Below, one piece after another: positions 50,605 through 60,104 of a stretch of DNA of 64,000 nt. A program made the position numbers and the translations under genes. How positions within the stretch are numbered: the first letter of the stretch is position 1; each line of letters begins with the position of its first letter. The notes under the pieces were generated by a model. The model saw only the letters and a list, made by a program, of their open reading frames with translations. It did not search any database and was not told the DNA's origin. Origin of the DNA: Fictibacillus phosphorivorans (lineage in GTDB: Bacteria; Bacillota; Bacilli; Bacillales; Fictibacillaceae); NCBI RefSeq assembly GCF_023715845.1, contig NZ_JAMBOR010000015.1, forward strand, positions 1 through 64,000, given 5' to 3'.

Positions 50605-51852
50605 TTAAGTAATAAGAAAACGATTTACTTCCATCAAGTGGTTTCCGTAAACAACAAATGCGGATAATATTCCCGCTAAAAGAAGATACAGAGCAAGGAC
50701 GATGATCTTTGTTTTCATGTTGGATACATAATAATTTTTTTGCTGATCATAGACTTTTTTTGTTTTTGCCTTTTCTTCTAGCAAACTTTTTTCATATGCT
50801 TCAAAATAAGTAGCTATGTTAAAGTCTTCTAATTCTGGAGGAGAAAAAATTCCTTCAGGATCTGACTCGTTATAGGTTTGGATCAGCATTTCTCTTTTCT
50901 TGAGGTGTTTATCATATGCCTCTCGAAGTGTTCTTAAAAAGCGCTCACGGTTATTGAGCATCTCAAGTTTTACTATGATGCTATGTTTCTCAATCTTCTT
51001 TTTATCCTGAAAGATGGGAAACGTGAATCCAGTTGGAGCACGGTCTTTCACACGTCTTTTAGCTACACGAACGTCCTCAATAAACGTACCGATGATGTGA
51101 GAAAAGTTTGGCATGTCACGGTATTCAAATAGTTCTTGCTGAATCTGTGATAGTTTTTCTTGTTCCCCATCAAACGCTTCTAAAGTAAGCTCTGTTTTGT
51201 TATGTTCAAAATCTTCACGAACCCGTCTCCACCAAGTCATGATACCGAAAAGGAAGATTAAGAAGATAATTGGATCTGGTGATATGAACAAATATGGAAT
51301 AACAATAAGGAGTCCGACAAACCAAATCTTTGTGGATAAAACGCCTACGATTCGTCCGCCATCCAACGGAGAGACAGGAAACAAATTGAACAAGTTGATC
51401 AGCGCTCCTAAAAAGATAACAAGACCCCAGAAAGGCTGTCCAGTAGATTCGTATAAGAAGACAGCAGGCAAAAACGAAATCAGACCGAATAATGGACCAG
51501 CATATGCGATATAAGCTTCGTCTTTTGCGTTCTTAGGCATTTCTTTCATACCGATCGCAGCACCCATAAAAGGGATGAATATGGCAGGCGATGTCTTAAT
51601 CCCTTTTTGTTTCGCTGCGACCAAGTGTCCCATCTCATGAATGAATATGAGGTAGACGATCGCTACGGCAAATTTCCAGCCATAAAAGACGGCATAAGCG
51701 CCCATAGATATGAACATGGATAGGAGGGTTGCAAATTTACCTATTTTTAATAAACCGAACACCCATTTTAATTTACCCATTAAGAACACACCAACACCCG
51801 CAAGAATTGTCCATAAACGGGATTGGTTCTGTTTTTCTGCTTTTTCAGCCAT
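50605..51852 (-). CDS. Site-2 protease family zinc metalloprotease
   Basis: A 415-residue intramembrane protease. The zinc motif is H72-E-M-G-H76 and the third ligand D164 in SPLDGGRI; helices flank both. The C-terminal half (about 215-395) is a cytoplasmic helical, highly charged domain, with a final membrane helix at about 387-410. S2P enzymes release membrane-bound regulators or degrade membrane peptides; target unknown. I start at ATG 51852, behind GGGGGATT; the reading frame runs upstream to 52080 but that part is not protein-like. Confidence 0.85.
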   Translation of the reverse strand: MAEKAEKQNQSRLWTILAGVGVFLMGKLKWVFGLLKIGKFATLLSMFISMGAYAVFYGWKFAVAIVYLIFIHEMGHLVAAKQKGIKTSPAIFIPFMGAAIGMKEMPKNAKDEAYIAYAGPLFGLISFLPAVFLYESTGQPFWGLVIFLGALINLFNLFPVSPLDGGRIVGVLSTKIWFVGLLIVIPYLFISPDPIIFLIFLFGIMTWWRRVREDFEHNKTELTLEAFDGEQEKLSQIQQELFEYRDMPNFSHIIGTFIEDVRVAKRRVKDRAPTGFTFPIFQDKKKIEKHSIIVKLEMLNNRERFLRTLREAYDKHLKKREMLIQTYNESDPEGIFSPPELEDFNIATYFEAYEKSLLEEKAKTKKVYDQQKNYYVSNMKTKIIVLALYLLLAGILSAFVVYGNHLMEVNRFLIT

Positions 51853-52027
51853 GTATGAATCCCCCAAATGATTTCTTAATTCTATCTTAAAGGATATACG
51901 TTTAAAGTGTGAAGAAGTTTCTTTCGTTCTGTTTCTTAACGAAATAATGCGGGTATACGAATAAAAGCACCCCTGTAATGAAAAGTTGGATTCGAATGAT
52001 GTGTAAAGAAAAGAAGGAGGGATCGGT

Positions 52028-52450
52028 TTGCCCGTACATAATGAACAATTGATCCAAAGTGACCCATTTGTGTTGAGCAAATCGGAAGTTGTTCATGCTG
52101 TTAAGAAGTACCTGAACCATGAAGGCTATGAAACAAGAAACCTTGGAGATCTATGCGACCTTACAGCAGCAAATGAATACCATACCTTGTTCATTGAAGC
52201 ACAAGGAAACCGTGCTGAACATTATAAAAAAGAAGTTGTATTTTCAGGAAGTCAGCTAGATGAACACTTGAGCGGTCAGCTGATTAAACTGCTGAAAAAC
52301 TATGAAAAAAATCCAGCTAAAACACTCGTAATGGCAAATCCAGATACCCCGCGAATTCGGAAGATGGCAGAAAATCTTAAATCAGCACTTGATGATCTTG
52401 GCGTTGTTCGATTTTGGGTAAAAGCAGATGGAAGTATTGAGTGGGAGTAA
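52028..52450 (+). CDS. Hypothetical soluble protein, nuclease-fold-like
   Basis: A 140-residue protein starting at TTG 52028 behind GGAGGG. The order of elements (helix VVHAVKKYLNHEGYETRN, then LTAANEYHTLFIEAQGNR and KTLVMANPD) resembles a PD-(D/E)xK-type restriction-endonuclease fold, with E58 and Q60 as candidate catalytic residues, but the motif is incomplete. I do not assign a function. A terminator follows. Confidence 0.65.
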   Translation: MPVHNEQLIQSDPFVLSKSEVVHAVKKYLNHEGYETRNLGDLCDLTAANEYHTLFIEAQGNRAEHYKKEVVFSGSQLDEHLSGQLIKLLKNYEKNPAKTLVMANPDTPRIRKMAENLKSALDDLGVVRFWVKADGSIEWE

Positions 52451-52454
52451 AAGA

Positions 52455-52491
52455 AAAAAGCACCGGGGAAAAGTTCTCCGGTGCTATTTTA
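52455..52491. terminator. Bidirectional terminator
   Basis: AGCACCGG (52459-52466) and CCGGTGCT (52478-52485) with inner GAA/TTC. It overlaps the last codons of the minus-strand hypothetical gene. Confidence 0.82.
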
Positions 52492-52846
52492 CTTTTTCGA
52501 TTGTATCATGGCTTTGTTCATATAACTCAGGAAGTACGTTCATTTCTTCAATATCACGTTTTGTTTTTTCTGTACCGAGCAAGTAGAGAAAACGGAAGAG
52601 TTCGTAAGACAGTTTACTGTCTTTCCCTCGATCATGTTCTGCATAAGCTTCATTGAAGTGCTTTTTTGGAGACCAAATATCTAACCACTCTTGCTTAGAG
52701 TTCGCTTTCATCTCATAGATGATGTGTTCTAACTGCTTCTTTTCATCATAGGAAGCCAGAATTTCAAAATAATGCGTTTGTTCATCTGCTGGTATGGGCT
52801 GTATTTCACCCTTAGCTGTTACAAAGAACGATTCTTTTTGCTCCAT
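52484..52846 (-). CDS. Hypothetical protein
   Basis: A 120-residue soluble protein starting at ATG 52846, behind AAAGGAGG. The first half is strand-rich with a QPIPADEQTHYFEI segment, the second half helical and charged. No known motif. It is convergent with the gene before it and shares its terminator. Confidence 0.7.
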   Translation of the reverse strand: MEQKESFFVTAKGEIQPIPADEQTHYFEILASYDEKKQLEHIIYEMKANSKQEWLDIWSPKKHFNEAYAEHDRGKDSKLSYELFRFLYLLGTEKTKRDIEEMNVLPELYEQSHDTIEKVK

Positions 52847-52945
52847 ATCAAAAACCTCCTTTTTCTTCTCATTCCCCTGAAGAAGTTTATTAAACCAACG
52901 CCTAATATAACTAGACTTAAAGTTAAAGTGGCAACTCTTTCAATG

Positions 52946-52986
52946 CCAAAAAATAAGCTAGCTATTCAGATTTGAATCAGCTAGCC
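52946..52986 (-). terminator. Terminator of the GNAT gene
   Basis: GCTAGCT/AGCTAGC with inner ATTCA/TGAAT, followed on the minus strand by TTATTTTTT. Confidence 0.78.
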
Positions 52987-53006
52987 ATTTCTTGTCTATT
53001 TACTCT

Positions 53007-53564
53007 TTAATAGAGATCCGCGTTTCGTTTTAATAAGGCATACACATACATATCGTAAAATTCACCATCGGCTTTTTGGTATTCTTTTAACAGTGCTTCT
53101 TGATGGAAGCCGAGCTTTTCTATAAGTTCTCTTGAAGAGGTGTTCTCTGGTCTGATCGTAGCAGCAATTCGGTTGAAGTCCAATCCGTTAAAGCCATAAT
53201 GGATGATCGCTCGTAATGTTTCATTCATAAAACCTTGATGCCAATATTTCCGGTTGAGTTCATAGCCGACTTCTGTCCGCTGATCTGACTTGCTCCAGTT
53301 GTGAAAACCGCAAGTCCCGATCAGTGTATTCTCCTCTTTGAGAACAATTCCCCATCTAATCGCACTTCCGGATTTATAACTTTTTTCAAACGCTTCAATG
53401 AGGGAATAAGCCTCCTCTTCTGATTTCAAAGGTTCCATCCCGTAAAATTGCATCGCTTCTGTATCTGAAAAGGTAGAAAAAATCTCCATCATATCAGATT
53501 GCAGTACGGGACGAAGCTTCAGTCTTTCTGTTTCAATTACAGGGAAATTATTATACGTGTTCAA
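53007..53564 (-). CDS. GNAT acetyltransferase, RimJ/RimL type
   Basis: A 185-residue N-acetyltransferase. Typical signatures are IETERLKLRPV at the N-terminus, IGTCGFHNW, VGYELNRKYWHQGFMNETLRAIIHYGF and the CoA-binding RPENTSSRELIEKLGF. Members acetylate ribosomal protein N-termini or small molecules, so the substrate is open. TTG 53564 follows GGAGGTG at 5 nt. It is separated from the HD-GYP gene by 15 nt and probably co-transcribed. Confidence 0.85.
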   Translation of the reverse strand: MNTYNNFPVIETERLKLRPVLQSDMMEIFSTFSDTEAMQFYGMEPLKSEEEAYSLIEAFEKSYKSGSAIRWGIVLKEENTLIGTCGFHNWSKSDQRTEVGYELNRKYWHQGFMNETLRAIIHYGFNGLDFNRIAATIRPENTSSRELIEKLGFHQEALLKEYQKADGEFYDMYVYALLKRNADLY

Positions 53565-53579
53565 AAAGACACCTCCACT

Positions 53580-55097
53580 TTACGAAATCGATTTTAGATT
53601 CATTTCATCTATGAATAGCTGTGTTAAATAAGGGTCCCACTGTGTACCTTTTCCCGCTTCTAAGATCGCTAACGCTTTTTCATGTGTCATTCCTTTGCGA
53701 TATGGACGATCAGAAGTCATGGCATCATAGGCATCGGCAACTGCAATAATCCTACCGAAAATAGGAATATCCTCTCCTGCAAGCTGTTCAGGATAACCCT
53801 TACCATCATATCGCTCATGATGGTATCGAACACCAGGCAGTAAGGGCTTCATCGCTTCGAACGGCTGAACCTGTGCGAGTATATCTGCTCCAATCACGGG
53901 GTGCTTTTTTACTTGTTCAAATTCCTCGCTAGAAAGTGTTTCTTCTTTTAATAGGACGATATCAGGGATTCCGATCTTGCCGATGTCATGAAGAAGTGCT
54001 GCTTTTCTGAGCTGAAGAAGCTGCTGAAAAGGTAGTCCTGCCATCTGGCCAATTTTCATCGCATAATCAGCCACACGAAGACTATGCCCCGCCGTATAGG
54101 GATCTCTAGCATCCAATGTTGCCGCCATCGTTGCAAAAAAGCTCTCAAGCAATTGTTTGTTTTCGTATTCTCGAGATTGTATCGCCCGAGCCATATGGTT
54201 GAATCCTTTTATAAGCTTTGAAAACTCATCCGAATACAGATCATCCACTCTCGCGTTCGAGTTTCCTGTCCGTACTTCATACATCCCGGCTTGAAGTTCG
54301 TTCATGGGCTGCTGTATGTCTTTAAAAAGGAGATAGGCACCATAGATTGCAAAGGAAATCCCAATCAGAAGAACGAAGAATGCCCAGCTCCAATAAGAAC
54401 CGTTTACTGGCGATGATAACTGATAAAGTCTTACTTGATTGGCTAAAGCAAATAACAAAAGCGGGAATGTCCCGATAAAAAGGGTGCTCCACTGGATTTT
54501 ACGCTGAATTGAAATATGTCTGGATGTAGCTAACGATAAAACGACACCGTGGTCTTTTAGCGTTTTTTCTTGAATGTATCGTAAGACAGGCTGAACAGCT
54601 TTTGTAGTTAAAAAGAATTCAATGATTGCATGCATGCCAGCAACTAAAATCGCACCAAGTGAGGCAAGATATATGTAGTAATAAGGTAATGTTAAGTATT
54701 CAAAATAAATAGATACTGCAGTTAAAGACACCGCTGGTACGGAAAGGCCAAAAAGGTGGGGGCCTAGAATCCGCTTTACTGTTCGAATCGGAAAATGATG
54801 TGCATGAAAATAGACTTTTTCTGCCAAATTTAGCGGTGGTTGCTTTTTGTTGTAATAGGTCCGGAAAACAGACGTATGCTTGCGGAAGAACAAGTATTCT
54901 AATAAAAACATGATCACACAAGAGGATACGAGTATTCCGCTTAACACTAAAATTTCTTTAACCGAGAAACGGAGTGTAGTGAAAAGGAAGACGCCGCCAA
55001 CTCCTAAAACGGCTACGGCTGAACCAATAACATAATTCTTTAATAAACGCCTTTCAAATTGTTCGTGTACCGTCAATTCTCCTTCACCCTCCTTCAT
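53580..55097 (-). CDS. Membrane HD-GYP domain c-di-GMP phosphodiesterase
   Basis: The protein has about six N-terminal helices, a HAMP-like segment (about residues 270-320) and a C-terminal HD-GYP domain. The domain signatures are present: HSLRVADYAMKIG, LLHDIGKIGIPD (HD), VIGADIL and HHERYDGKGYP (the HHExxDGxGYP form of GYP). It should hydrolyse the second messenger cyclic-di-GMP in response to an unknown membrane signal. The start is unclear: ATG 55097 has no ribosome binding site of its own and TTG 55076, behind AAGGAG-type sequence, may be used. The open frame extends to 55121. Confidence 0.87.
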   Translation of the reverse strand: MKEGEGELTVHEQFERRLLKNYVIGSAVAVLGVGGVFLFTTLRFSVKEILVLSGILVSSCVIMFLLEYLFFRKHTSVFRTYYNKKQPPLNLAEKVYFHAHHFPIRTVKRILGPHLFGLSVPAVSLTAVSIYFEYLTLPYYYIYLASLGAILVAGMHAIIEFFLTTKAVQPVLRYIQEKTLKDHGVVLSLATSRHISIQRKIQWSTLFIGTFPLLLFALANQVRLYQLSSPVNGSYWSWAFFVLLIGISFAIYGAYLLFKDIQQPMNELQAGMYEVRTGNSNARVDDLYSDEFSKLIKGFNHMARAIQSREYENKQLLESFFATMAATLDARDPYTAGHSLRVADYAMKIGQMAGLPFQQLLQLRKAALLHDIGKIGIPDIVLLKEETLSSEEFEQVKKHPVIGADILAQVQPFEAMKPLLPGVRYHHERYDGKGYPEQLAGEDIPIFGRIIAVADAYDAMTSDRPYRKGMTHEKALAILEAGKGTQWDPYLTQLFIDEMNLKSIS

Positions 55098-55411
55098 ACT
55101 TTCAAAAGATAGTAATAGCATACCTTACAAAAACTTGGGAAAAGCTGTTTTTCTACATATTCTTACAATTTTTTTAAACCAGTAAGTTCCTTATTAAGAA
55201 TATCGTATTGTTTTTTAATTCTTTTAGAAAGTAAACACGTTAAAGGGAAATTATCTTTCATTTAAAGAAATGAGAGGGTTTGAACCTATAGTTAGGGGAT
55301 GATTCTTAAAAGTATAGCATGCAGGTGAAATGTACAAAATACACGGGATGGATATTTTCTTTAGAAAACGGGTATGAAATGATATACGGATGCTAGAAGG
55401 GAGCTAGAAAA

Positions 55412-56140
55412 ATGTCATTAACTTCACAAGAAATGGATTATTTTAAACAAATTTTAGAAGACCGGAAAAAAGAGATAAAAGAAATGAGAGAACGTAACGA
55501 CTCATTTGGAAGTGATACAGAATTTCCGAAAGAATCAACAGGAGAGTTATCAAACTACGATAACCACCCAGGAGATCTAGGGACAGAGTTATTCGAAAAA
55601 GAAAAAGACATCGCATTAAACGATCTTCATGAAAAAGAGTTAGAAGATATTGATGCCGCGCTTAAAAGCATAGAAAATGGTGAGTACGGAGTTTGTAAGA
55701 CTTGCGGAAAGGACATTATAAAAGATCGCTTAGAAGCCATTCCGTCTACACTCTACTGTAAGGAACACACGCCAGATCAACATTCTTCAGATGACAGACC
55801 AATAGAAGAAGCTGTAGCGGGTCCGGATTATTCGAGAAGAAGCAATGACGGAGAAGATGCTACTTTCTTTGACGCTGAAGATACATGGCAATCTGTTGCA
55901 AAGTACGGTACAAGTGAAACACCTTCTGATTTTACAGATCCGGAAAAAGAGGATTATAACGAGATGTATGAAGACTCAGATGATGATGACGGCTATGTAA
56001 AAGATTATGAAGGATTTGTCACAACAGACATAACAGGAAATCAAAGAAATGTCGTCCACAATCGTAAACACGAAGAGTATGAGGAAGAGTTGGACCGAGA
56101 AGAAGAAAGACAGTTAGACCGGGATAAGTACGATAACTAA
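55412..56140 (+). CDS. yteA: YteA-type TraR/DksA-like sporulation protein
   Basis: A 242-residue protein whose N-terminal 120 residues carry a coiled coil and zinc finger: C95-x2-C98...C116-x2-H119 (CKTC, YCKEH), with one Cys of the usual four replaced by His. The C-terminal half is very acidic (DDD and EEE blocks). B. subtilis YteA is a mother-cell sporulation protein with this arrangement and length. ATG 55412 follows GGGAGC. Terminator adjacent. Confidence 0.85.
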   Translation: MSLTSQEMDYFKQILEDRKKEIKEMRERNDSFGSDTEFPKESTGELSNYDNHPGDLGTELFEKEKDIALNDLHEKELEDIDAALKSIENGEYGVCKTCGKDIIKDRLEAIPSTLYCKEHTPDQHSSDDRPIEEAVAGPDYSRRSNDGEDATFFDAEDTWQSVAKYGTSETPSDFTDPEKEDYNEMYEDSDDDDGYVKDYEGFVTTDITGNQRNVVHNRKHEEYEEELDREEERQLDRDKYDN

Positions 56141-56148
56141 ACACATAT

Positions 56149-56181
56149 AACAGCCTATCGGTTAACCGGTAGGCTGTTTTT
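56149..56181. terminator. Terminator
   Basis: ACAGCCTATCGGTT (56150-56163) and AACCGGTAGGCTGT (56164-56177) pair with one mismatch and no loop spacer, then T's. Confidence 0.8.
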
Positions 56182-56812
56182 AAATTTGTTTTACCAGCTG
56201 GACAAGGAGATGATAGGCGAAAACAAGTAAACCAGCACCCGCTAAACCTGTCAAAACTCTAATTGACCGATCGTTGATCAGTAAACGAAAAAAATGAACG
56301 GCAAACGCCACATTAATATTCCATAAGATAATACCCGCGATAATCATCAAGCTTAATAGCGCTTGAATCCACAACTCGTTCGTTGGCATATCTTGAAGCG
56401 TTCCTCCATAGATTCCAAGCCAAAATAAGAAGTTTATCGGATTCATCAATGCAATCGTAAAACCTGTCCAATAAGGCTGTTGTGAAGGCGTCTCTTCATT
56501 TAATATAAGCATTGTTTTCTCTGACCAAGCTGTTTTTATCGTCGAGATTCCTAAAACGATAAGCATGATGATTCCAACGACCAGCATTACGATTTGTACA
56601 AAATGGTTCTGAAGGAAAGGGGATAGCCCCAAAAAGACGATGAGCATGAAAATGAAATCTGCGCTGACTGCTCCTAACCCTACTAGCCAAGATGGCCAGA
56701 ATCCGCCTGATAAGCCACGTTTGATCATCTCTAGTTTGATCGGACCTACTGGAATGGCCAGGCTGATCCCAAGCATCATAAAATGCAAACTTAAAAGCCA
56801 AAACTCGCTCAA
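56180..56812 (-). CDS. LysE/RhtB-family amino-acid exporter
   Basis: A 210-residue protein with six helices and the LysE opening GISLAIPVGPIKLEMIKRG (about 15-33). Members export lysine, threonine, homoserine or homoserine lactones. TTG 56812 follows AGGGGGAG. It is convergent with yteA and shares the terminator. Substrate unknown. Confidence 0.85.
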   Translation of the reverse strand: MSEFWLLSLHFMMLGISLAIPVGPIKLEMIKRGLSGGFWPSWLVGLGAVSADFIFMLIVFLGLSPFLQNHFVQIVMLVVGIIMLIVLGISTIKTAWSEKTMLILNEETPSQQPYWTGFTIALMNPINFLFWLGIYGGTLQDMPTNELWIQALLSLMIIAGIILWNINVAFAVHFFRLLINDRSIRVLTGLAGAGLLVFAYHLLVQLVKQI

Positions 56813-56956
56813 ACTGACTCCCCCTGAGGATTGCTTGTCTTTCTTTTATTCAAAGATATGAATATATGAAATAGATTATTACGGCAGGAAAAACAGCACG
56901 TATAACGAACAGTACATAAAAGGCTGTAACTATCATCTGCTAAAGGAGCCAAATCC

Positions 56957-57532
56957 GTGAAAAAAGCTTGTTTGCTTATCATTGATGTTCAAAAAGGTTT
57001 TGATAATGTAGATTTTTGGGGAGAACGAAACAACCCGAATGCCGAACTGAATATGCTTACTTTACTCGATGCATTCAGAAGTTCAAATTTACCTGTTTTT
57101 CATGTCCAGCATCAGTCGGAAAATGAGAATGCACCTTTACATCCGACGAAGTTAGGTTATCAGCTGAAAACAGGATTTGAACCTAAAGAACATGAACCCC
57201 TCTTTATTAAGAGTGTTAACAGTGCGTTTATAGGAACATCATTAAAGGACGAGCTAGACAAACAAGGGATTCATCATTTGATCATTGTGGGTTTAACAAC
57301 GAACCATTGTGTGTCAACTACAGGGAGGATGGCTGCTAACTTTGGATATTCAGTCTCTATCGTGCAAGATGCAACAGCCGCGTTTACCGTAACTTCCTAC
57401 AACGGCAGAAAATTTTCGGCACAAGATGTACAAGAATCGGCTTTGTCGCATTTACACGGAGAATTTGCTGAAATTTTAAGTACAGAGGGAGTTTTGGCGA
57501 AATGGGTAAGAACATCGAACTATATCCAATAA
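56957..57532 (+). CDS. Isochorismatase-like cysteine hydrolase
   Basis: A 191-residue alpha/beta hydrolase of the isochorismatase/nicotinamidase superfamily. The catalytic triad is D10 (LIIDVQKGF), K85 (FIKSVNSAF) and C118 (LTTNHCVSTTGRMA). The cis-peptide Val-Gly preceding the cysteine loop is present (IVGLTTNHC). It may be a nicotinamidase, ureidoacrylate or other amidase. GTG 56957 follows AAGGAGCC at 6 nt. Monocistronic. Confidence 0.87.
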   Translation: MKKACLLIIDVQKGFDNVDFWGERNNPNAELNMLTLLDAFRSSNLPVFHVQHQSENENAPLHPTKLGYQLKTGFEPKEHEPLFIKSVNSAFIGTSLKDELDKQGIHHLIIVGLTTNHCVSTTGRMAANFGYSVSIVQDATAAFTVTSYNGRKFSAQDVQESALSHLHGEFAEILSTEGVLAKWVRTSNYIQ

Positions 57533-57647
57533 AACGTAGACAATATTCCCCAGGAAATGTCGGATACTGTTAATGGTTTAGTGGTTTTGTTTTCGGGGAA
57601 AAATAAAAAAGTATTGATAATCCGATCATTTGAGGTGTCATAAAAAC

Positions 57648-57881
57648 ATGGTGAAAAATCAAATAGAAAAGCTGATGAGAGAACCAGAACAAGAATTAGA
57701 GTTTTGGAGACAAGAGGATCAGCAAAAAGAACTTGTAAGAATGCGTTATGTTCCCCAAGGAGAGGGAGGATATTTTCAAGTCACTTATTTAGATGAAGAA
57801 GAGGGCATAATCGGTTCGCAAGTTCTTGACGAAGTAGAAGACGCAGAGCGCTTTTTAGAAAAGAATCAACCAGCTAAATAA
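57648..57881 (+). CDS. Hypothetical acidic protein
   Basis: A 77-residue soluble protein with a helix-strand-strand-helix outline and strongly acidic ends. ATG 57648 lies 10 nt after GAGGTG, a somewhat long spacing; no better start exists (TTG 57630 upstream has none). A terminator follows directly. Family not recognised. Confidence 0.65.
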   Translation: MVKNQIEKLMREPEQELEFWRQEDQQKELVRMRYVPQGEGGYFQVTYLDEEEGIIGSQVLDEVEDAERFLEKNQPAK

Positions 57882-57883
57882 AC

Positions 57884-57919
57884 CAAACCAGAGGATCAAC
57901 CGTCCTCTGGTTTTTATTT
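57884..57919. terminator. Bidirectional terminator
   Basis: AAACCAGAGGA (57885-57895) and TCCTCTGGTTT (57903-57913) are exact complements followed by TTTTATTTT. Confidence 0.85.
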
Positions 57920-58099
57920 TGTGAATTTCTTCTCCTGCAGCCATTCTGTCGCATGCTTTTCACATATCGTAATGTCATCAAACTCTCTATTTTTATAGTT
58001 AGAGATCAAATCTTCTGCTGTTTGAAGAACCACTTTCAATTCTTTTTCAGTGATTTCACCTCTGTTAAAAGTTGCCATTAATTCATTTTTTAAACACAA
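57914..58099 (-). CDS. Hypothetical small helical protein
   Basis: About 61 residues, all-helical and charged (FNRGEITEKELKVVLQTAEDLISNYKNREFDD...). TTG 58099 has AGGA 8 nt upstream and is the most plausible start; ATG 58078 in frame has none, and the longer frame to 58180 has a different composition. Not recognised. It is convergent with the previous gene. Confidence 0.5.
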   Translation of the reverse strand: MCLKNELMATFNRGEITEKELKVVLQTAEDLISNYKNREFDDITICEKHATEWLQEKKFTK

Positions 58100-58183
58100 A
58101 CTTTTTATCCTGGTATTGCCTGCAGAAAAGGAAAGTGATCTTGCTAAGAAAGAGCGACAGAGATTCGTATCTCCGTCCAATAA

Positions 58184-58216
58184 GAAAGGCTCCTCAAAAA
58201 GGGAGACCTTCTTTTA
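58184..58216 (-). terminator. Terminator-like stem at the NCS2 permease 3' end
   Basis: AAGAAAGGCTCC/GGGAGACCTTCTT imperfect stem; it overlaps the last codon of the permease on the minus strand. Confidence 0.6.
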
Positions 58217-59509
58217 TGAATGCTGCTCTTTCTTTGTGCTCTTTCGTTTGTAAAATTGTTCTAAAGCCATGCATGTCAGCATTCCCATTATTAGTCCGTT
58301 GCTGAGGAGCGTTACGACGATACTCGGCCATTCTTTCAGAGCGGCGGCCGGAATAAACAGACTGCCGATACCGACCATTAGAGATGTGCTAATAATAAAT
58401 AGGTTTGTTTCTGATTTCAGCTCTGATTTGTATTCTCTGAACGCAAGTCCGATCATGCTGGAAAACGGCAGGAATATGGTCGCATATCCAACGGGCGCTG
58501 GAATACCCGCAAAGAAAAAAGTGAGCGGCGGGAAAAAACTGATGACGATGATGAATGCATTTCCTAGAATGAATGCCAAACGGCTAAACATCTTTGTAGT
58601 TAAAATGAAACCTGAAGCACCTGAAATCGGAACACTGGCTACCGCCGAGAACAGACCTGCGATCCACGTATTCAGCCCCATCATAATCGAAGCACGGTTA
58701 TAGTGGATCGGTTCGTAATGTTCATTTTCGGACTCGTATGCTTTTTCCACAACATTGATGCTGGCAACCATATTTGTCAGGAGCAAAAGCCCTACAAAAA
58801 GGGAAGTGAGAATGGCTCCTCCCGATAACTCAGGCGTTCCCCACGCCAACCATTCAGGAAACGAAAGCACTTTCGAGGAATGCATCGTTTCCTTCGTTAA
58901 ATCTAATAGCTTAAATAGACCCCATCCCAAAATGAGTGAGATAAGAATGGAATAACTCCGGAGCCACCGCACTTTTGATTTTCCGAGAACAATCGATAAT
59001 ACAAGGATAAAAAGTGAAGCGATCGCCACTTTTGCATCTGCACTTTCCTGAAGATAACCGATCCCTAGCATCCCTTTAATAAAAGAACCGCTTAATTGAG
59101 AAACGAGTAAAATCAGATACGTTCCTGTCACAAGGGGAGTAAAGAGTGCTCTGACCGAGGTTATGATCCGAAAAGCACCAAGCAGAAAAAATAGAATACC
59201 GCTGATCAGCATGCCAGCTGTCAACTGCTGTAATCCATCAGCTACCGTTAATGCACCAGATGCCACGATCCCTGCATATACGGTAAAAACTCCCCACCAT
59301 AAGCCAGCGGGTCCTTCATTAATAGGAAGTTTATGACCAAACAAGACTTGTAGAATAGCAGAGACTCCGATGATAAAAAAAGAGCGCTGCAGAAGATCTG
59401 CTGTTTCTGCTTGTGTCATACCGAATGCATCGCCGATCGCAATCGGAGCTACGAGACTGCCAGCTAGTATAAAGACCATCCATTGAAGTGAGGAAAACGT
59501 TAATTTCAT
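58214..59509 (-). CDS. NCS2-family purine/uracil-type permease
   Basis: A 431-residue transporter with 12-14 helices. NCS2 (nucleobase:cation symporter 2) features include GPAGLWWGVFTVYAGI in the place of the usual helix-3 signature and the later GASGFILTTKMFSR. It probably takes up a nucleobase or xanthine-like compound with H+. ATG 59509. I find no purine riboswitch in the 300-bp leader, so control is not by the usual guanine/adenine aptamer. Confidence 0.85.
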   Translation of the reverse strand: MKLTFSSLQWMVFILAGSLVAPIAIGDAFGMTQAETADLLQRSFFIIGVSAILQVLFGHKLPINEGPAGLWWGVFTVYAGIVASGALTVADGLQQLTAGMLISGILFFLLGAFRIITSVRALFTPLVTGTYLILLVSQLSGSFIKGMLGIGYLQESADAKVAIASLFILVLSIVLGKSKVRWLRSYSILISLILGWGLFKLLDLTKETMHSSKVLSFPEWLAWGTPELSGGAILTSLFVGLLLLTNMVASINVVEKAYESENEHYEPIHYNRASIMMGLNTWIAGLFSAVASVPISGASGFILTTKMFSRLAFILGNAFIIVISFFPPLTFFFAGIPAPVGYATIFLPFSSMIGLAFREYKSELKSETNLFIISTSLMVGIGSLFIPAAALKEWPSIVVTLLSNGLIMGMLTCMALEQFYKRKSTKKEQHS

Positions 59510-59846
59510 AAAAACACCTACTGTTATGTATTTCGTTTAAGTTTTTTTAGGACCTAGTAGGCTCGAACCTTGCACGACTATCAATCTATAAACGAAAAAT
59601 AAAATAATAGGCATGCAATGTTCTGGTCTAACGTCCTTCTTTTATTATAGACCTTAAACGAGGTTAGCAGAAGGAAAGAGGTTTAGAGGAATGGATTAGA
59701 GGGGTAATTCTCAGTAAGATCCATACAAAACAACAAGGGGTTCGAATTTTCTAAAAATATTTTTCAGTTATCCTCATAAAAGAAAAGGCATAATCGAAAA
59801 ATATGAAGACAAGTAATGTCGAACCATAAACAAAGGACGATTAAAG
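59510..59846. other. Divergent intergenic region
   Basis: A 337-bp region without a supported gene. It lacks the conserved P3/L2 core of purine riboswitches. Promoters for both flanking genes must lie here but could not be fixed by eye. Confidence 0.5.
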
Positions 59847-60104
59847 ATGCAGAAACTTACACACGATGATGTTATTCAATGGTTAGAGAAACATCTATTG
59901 GACTTTGAACAGTTTACACCTTACTTGTTTACTTCCCAATGGATTCATTCCTTTTGCAAGGATAAAGAAAATGGAAATGAATTCGAAGTGAAATTAGATC
60001 TATCAGGTCAAGAGTTGTTCTTTCGACTTCTGGACAATCTAGATCATGATAGTTCATGGAAATGGCTTGGGACGTTTAATCATACAGGAGAGGTGAAATC
60101 ATGA
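59847..60104 (+). CDS. Hypothetical protein upstream of a FlgM-like gene
   Basis: An 85-residue soluble protein with two aromatic-rich halves (WLEKHLLDFEQFTPYLFTSQWIHSF and ELFFRLLDNLDHDSSWKWLGTF). ATG 59847 follows AAAGGA. Its TGA overlaps the next gene's ATG in an ATGA junction, so the two are translationally coupled. Not recognised; perhaps a partner for the FlgM-like product. Confidence 0.72.
   Translation: MQKLTHDDVIQWLEKHLLDFEQFTPYLFTSQWIHSFCKDKENGNEFEVKLDLSGQELFFRLLDNLDHDSSWKWLGTFNHTGEVKS

Noticed and set aside
59525-59600. tRNA-like 3' segment (GGCTCGAACC) upstream of the NCS2 permease
   Set aside because: The T-arm-like bases do not extend into an acceptor stem or cloverleaf, so neither a tRNA nor an att site can be supported.
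59510-59700. Purine riboswitch before the NCS2 permease
   Set aside because: The conserved aptamer core expected of purine riboswitches is not present.
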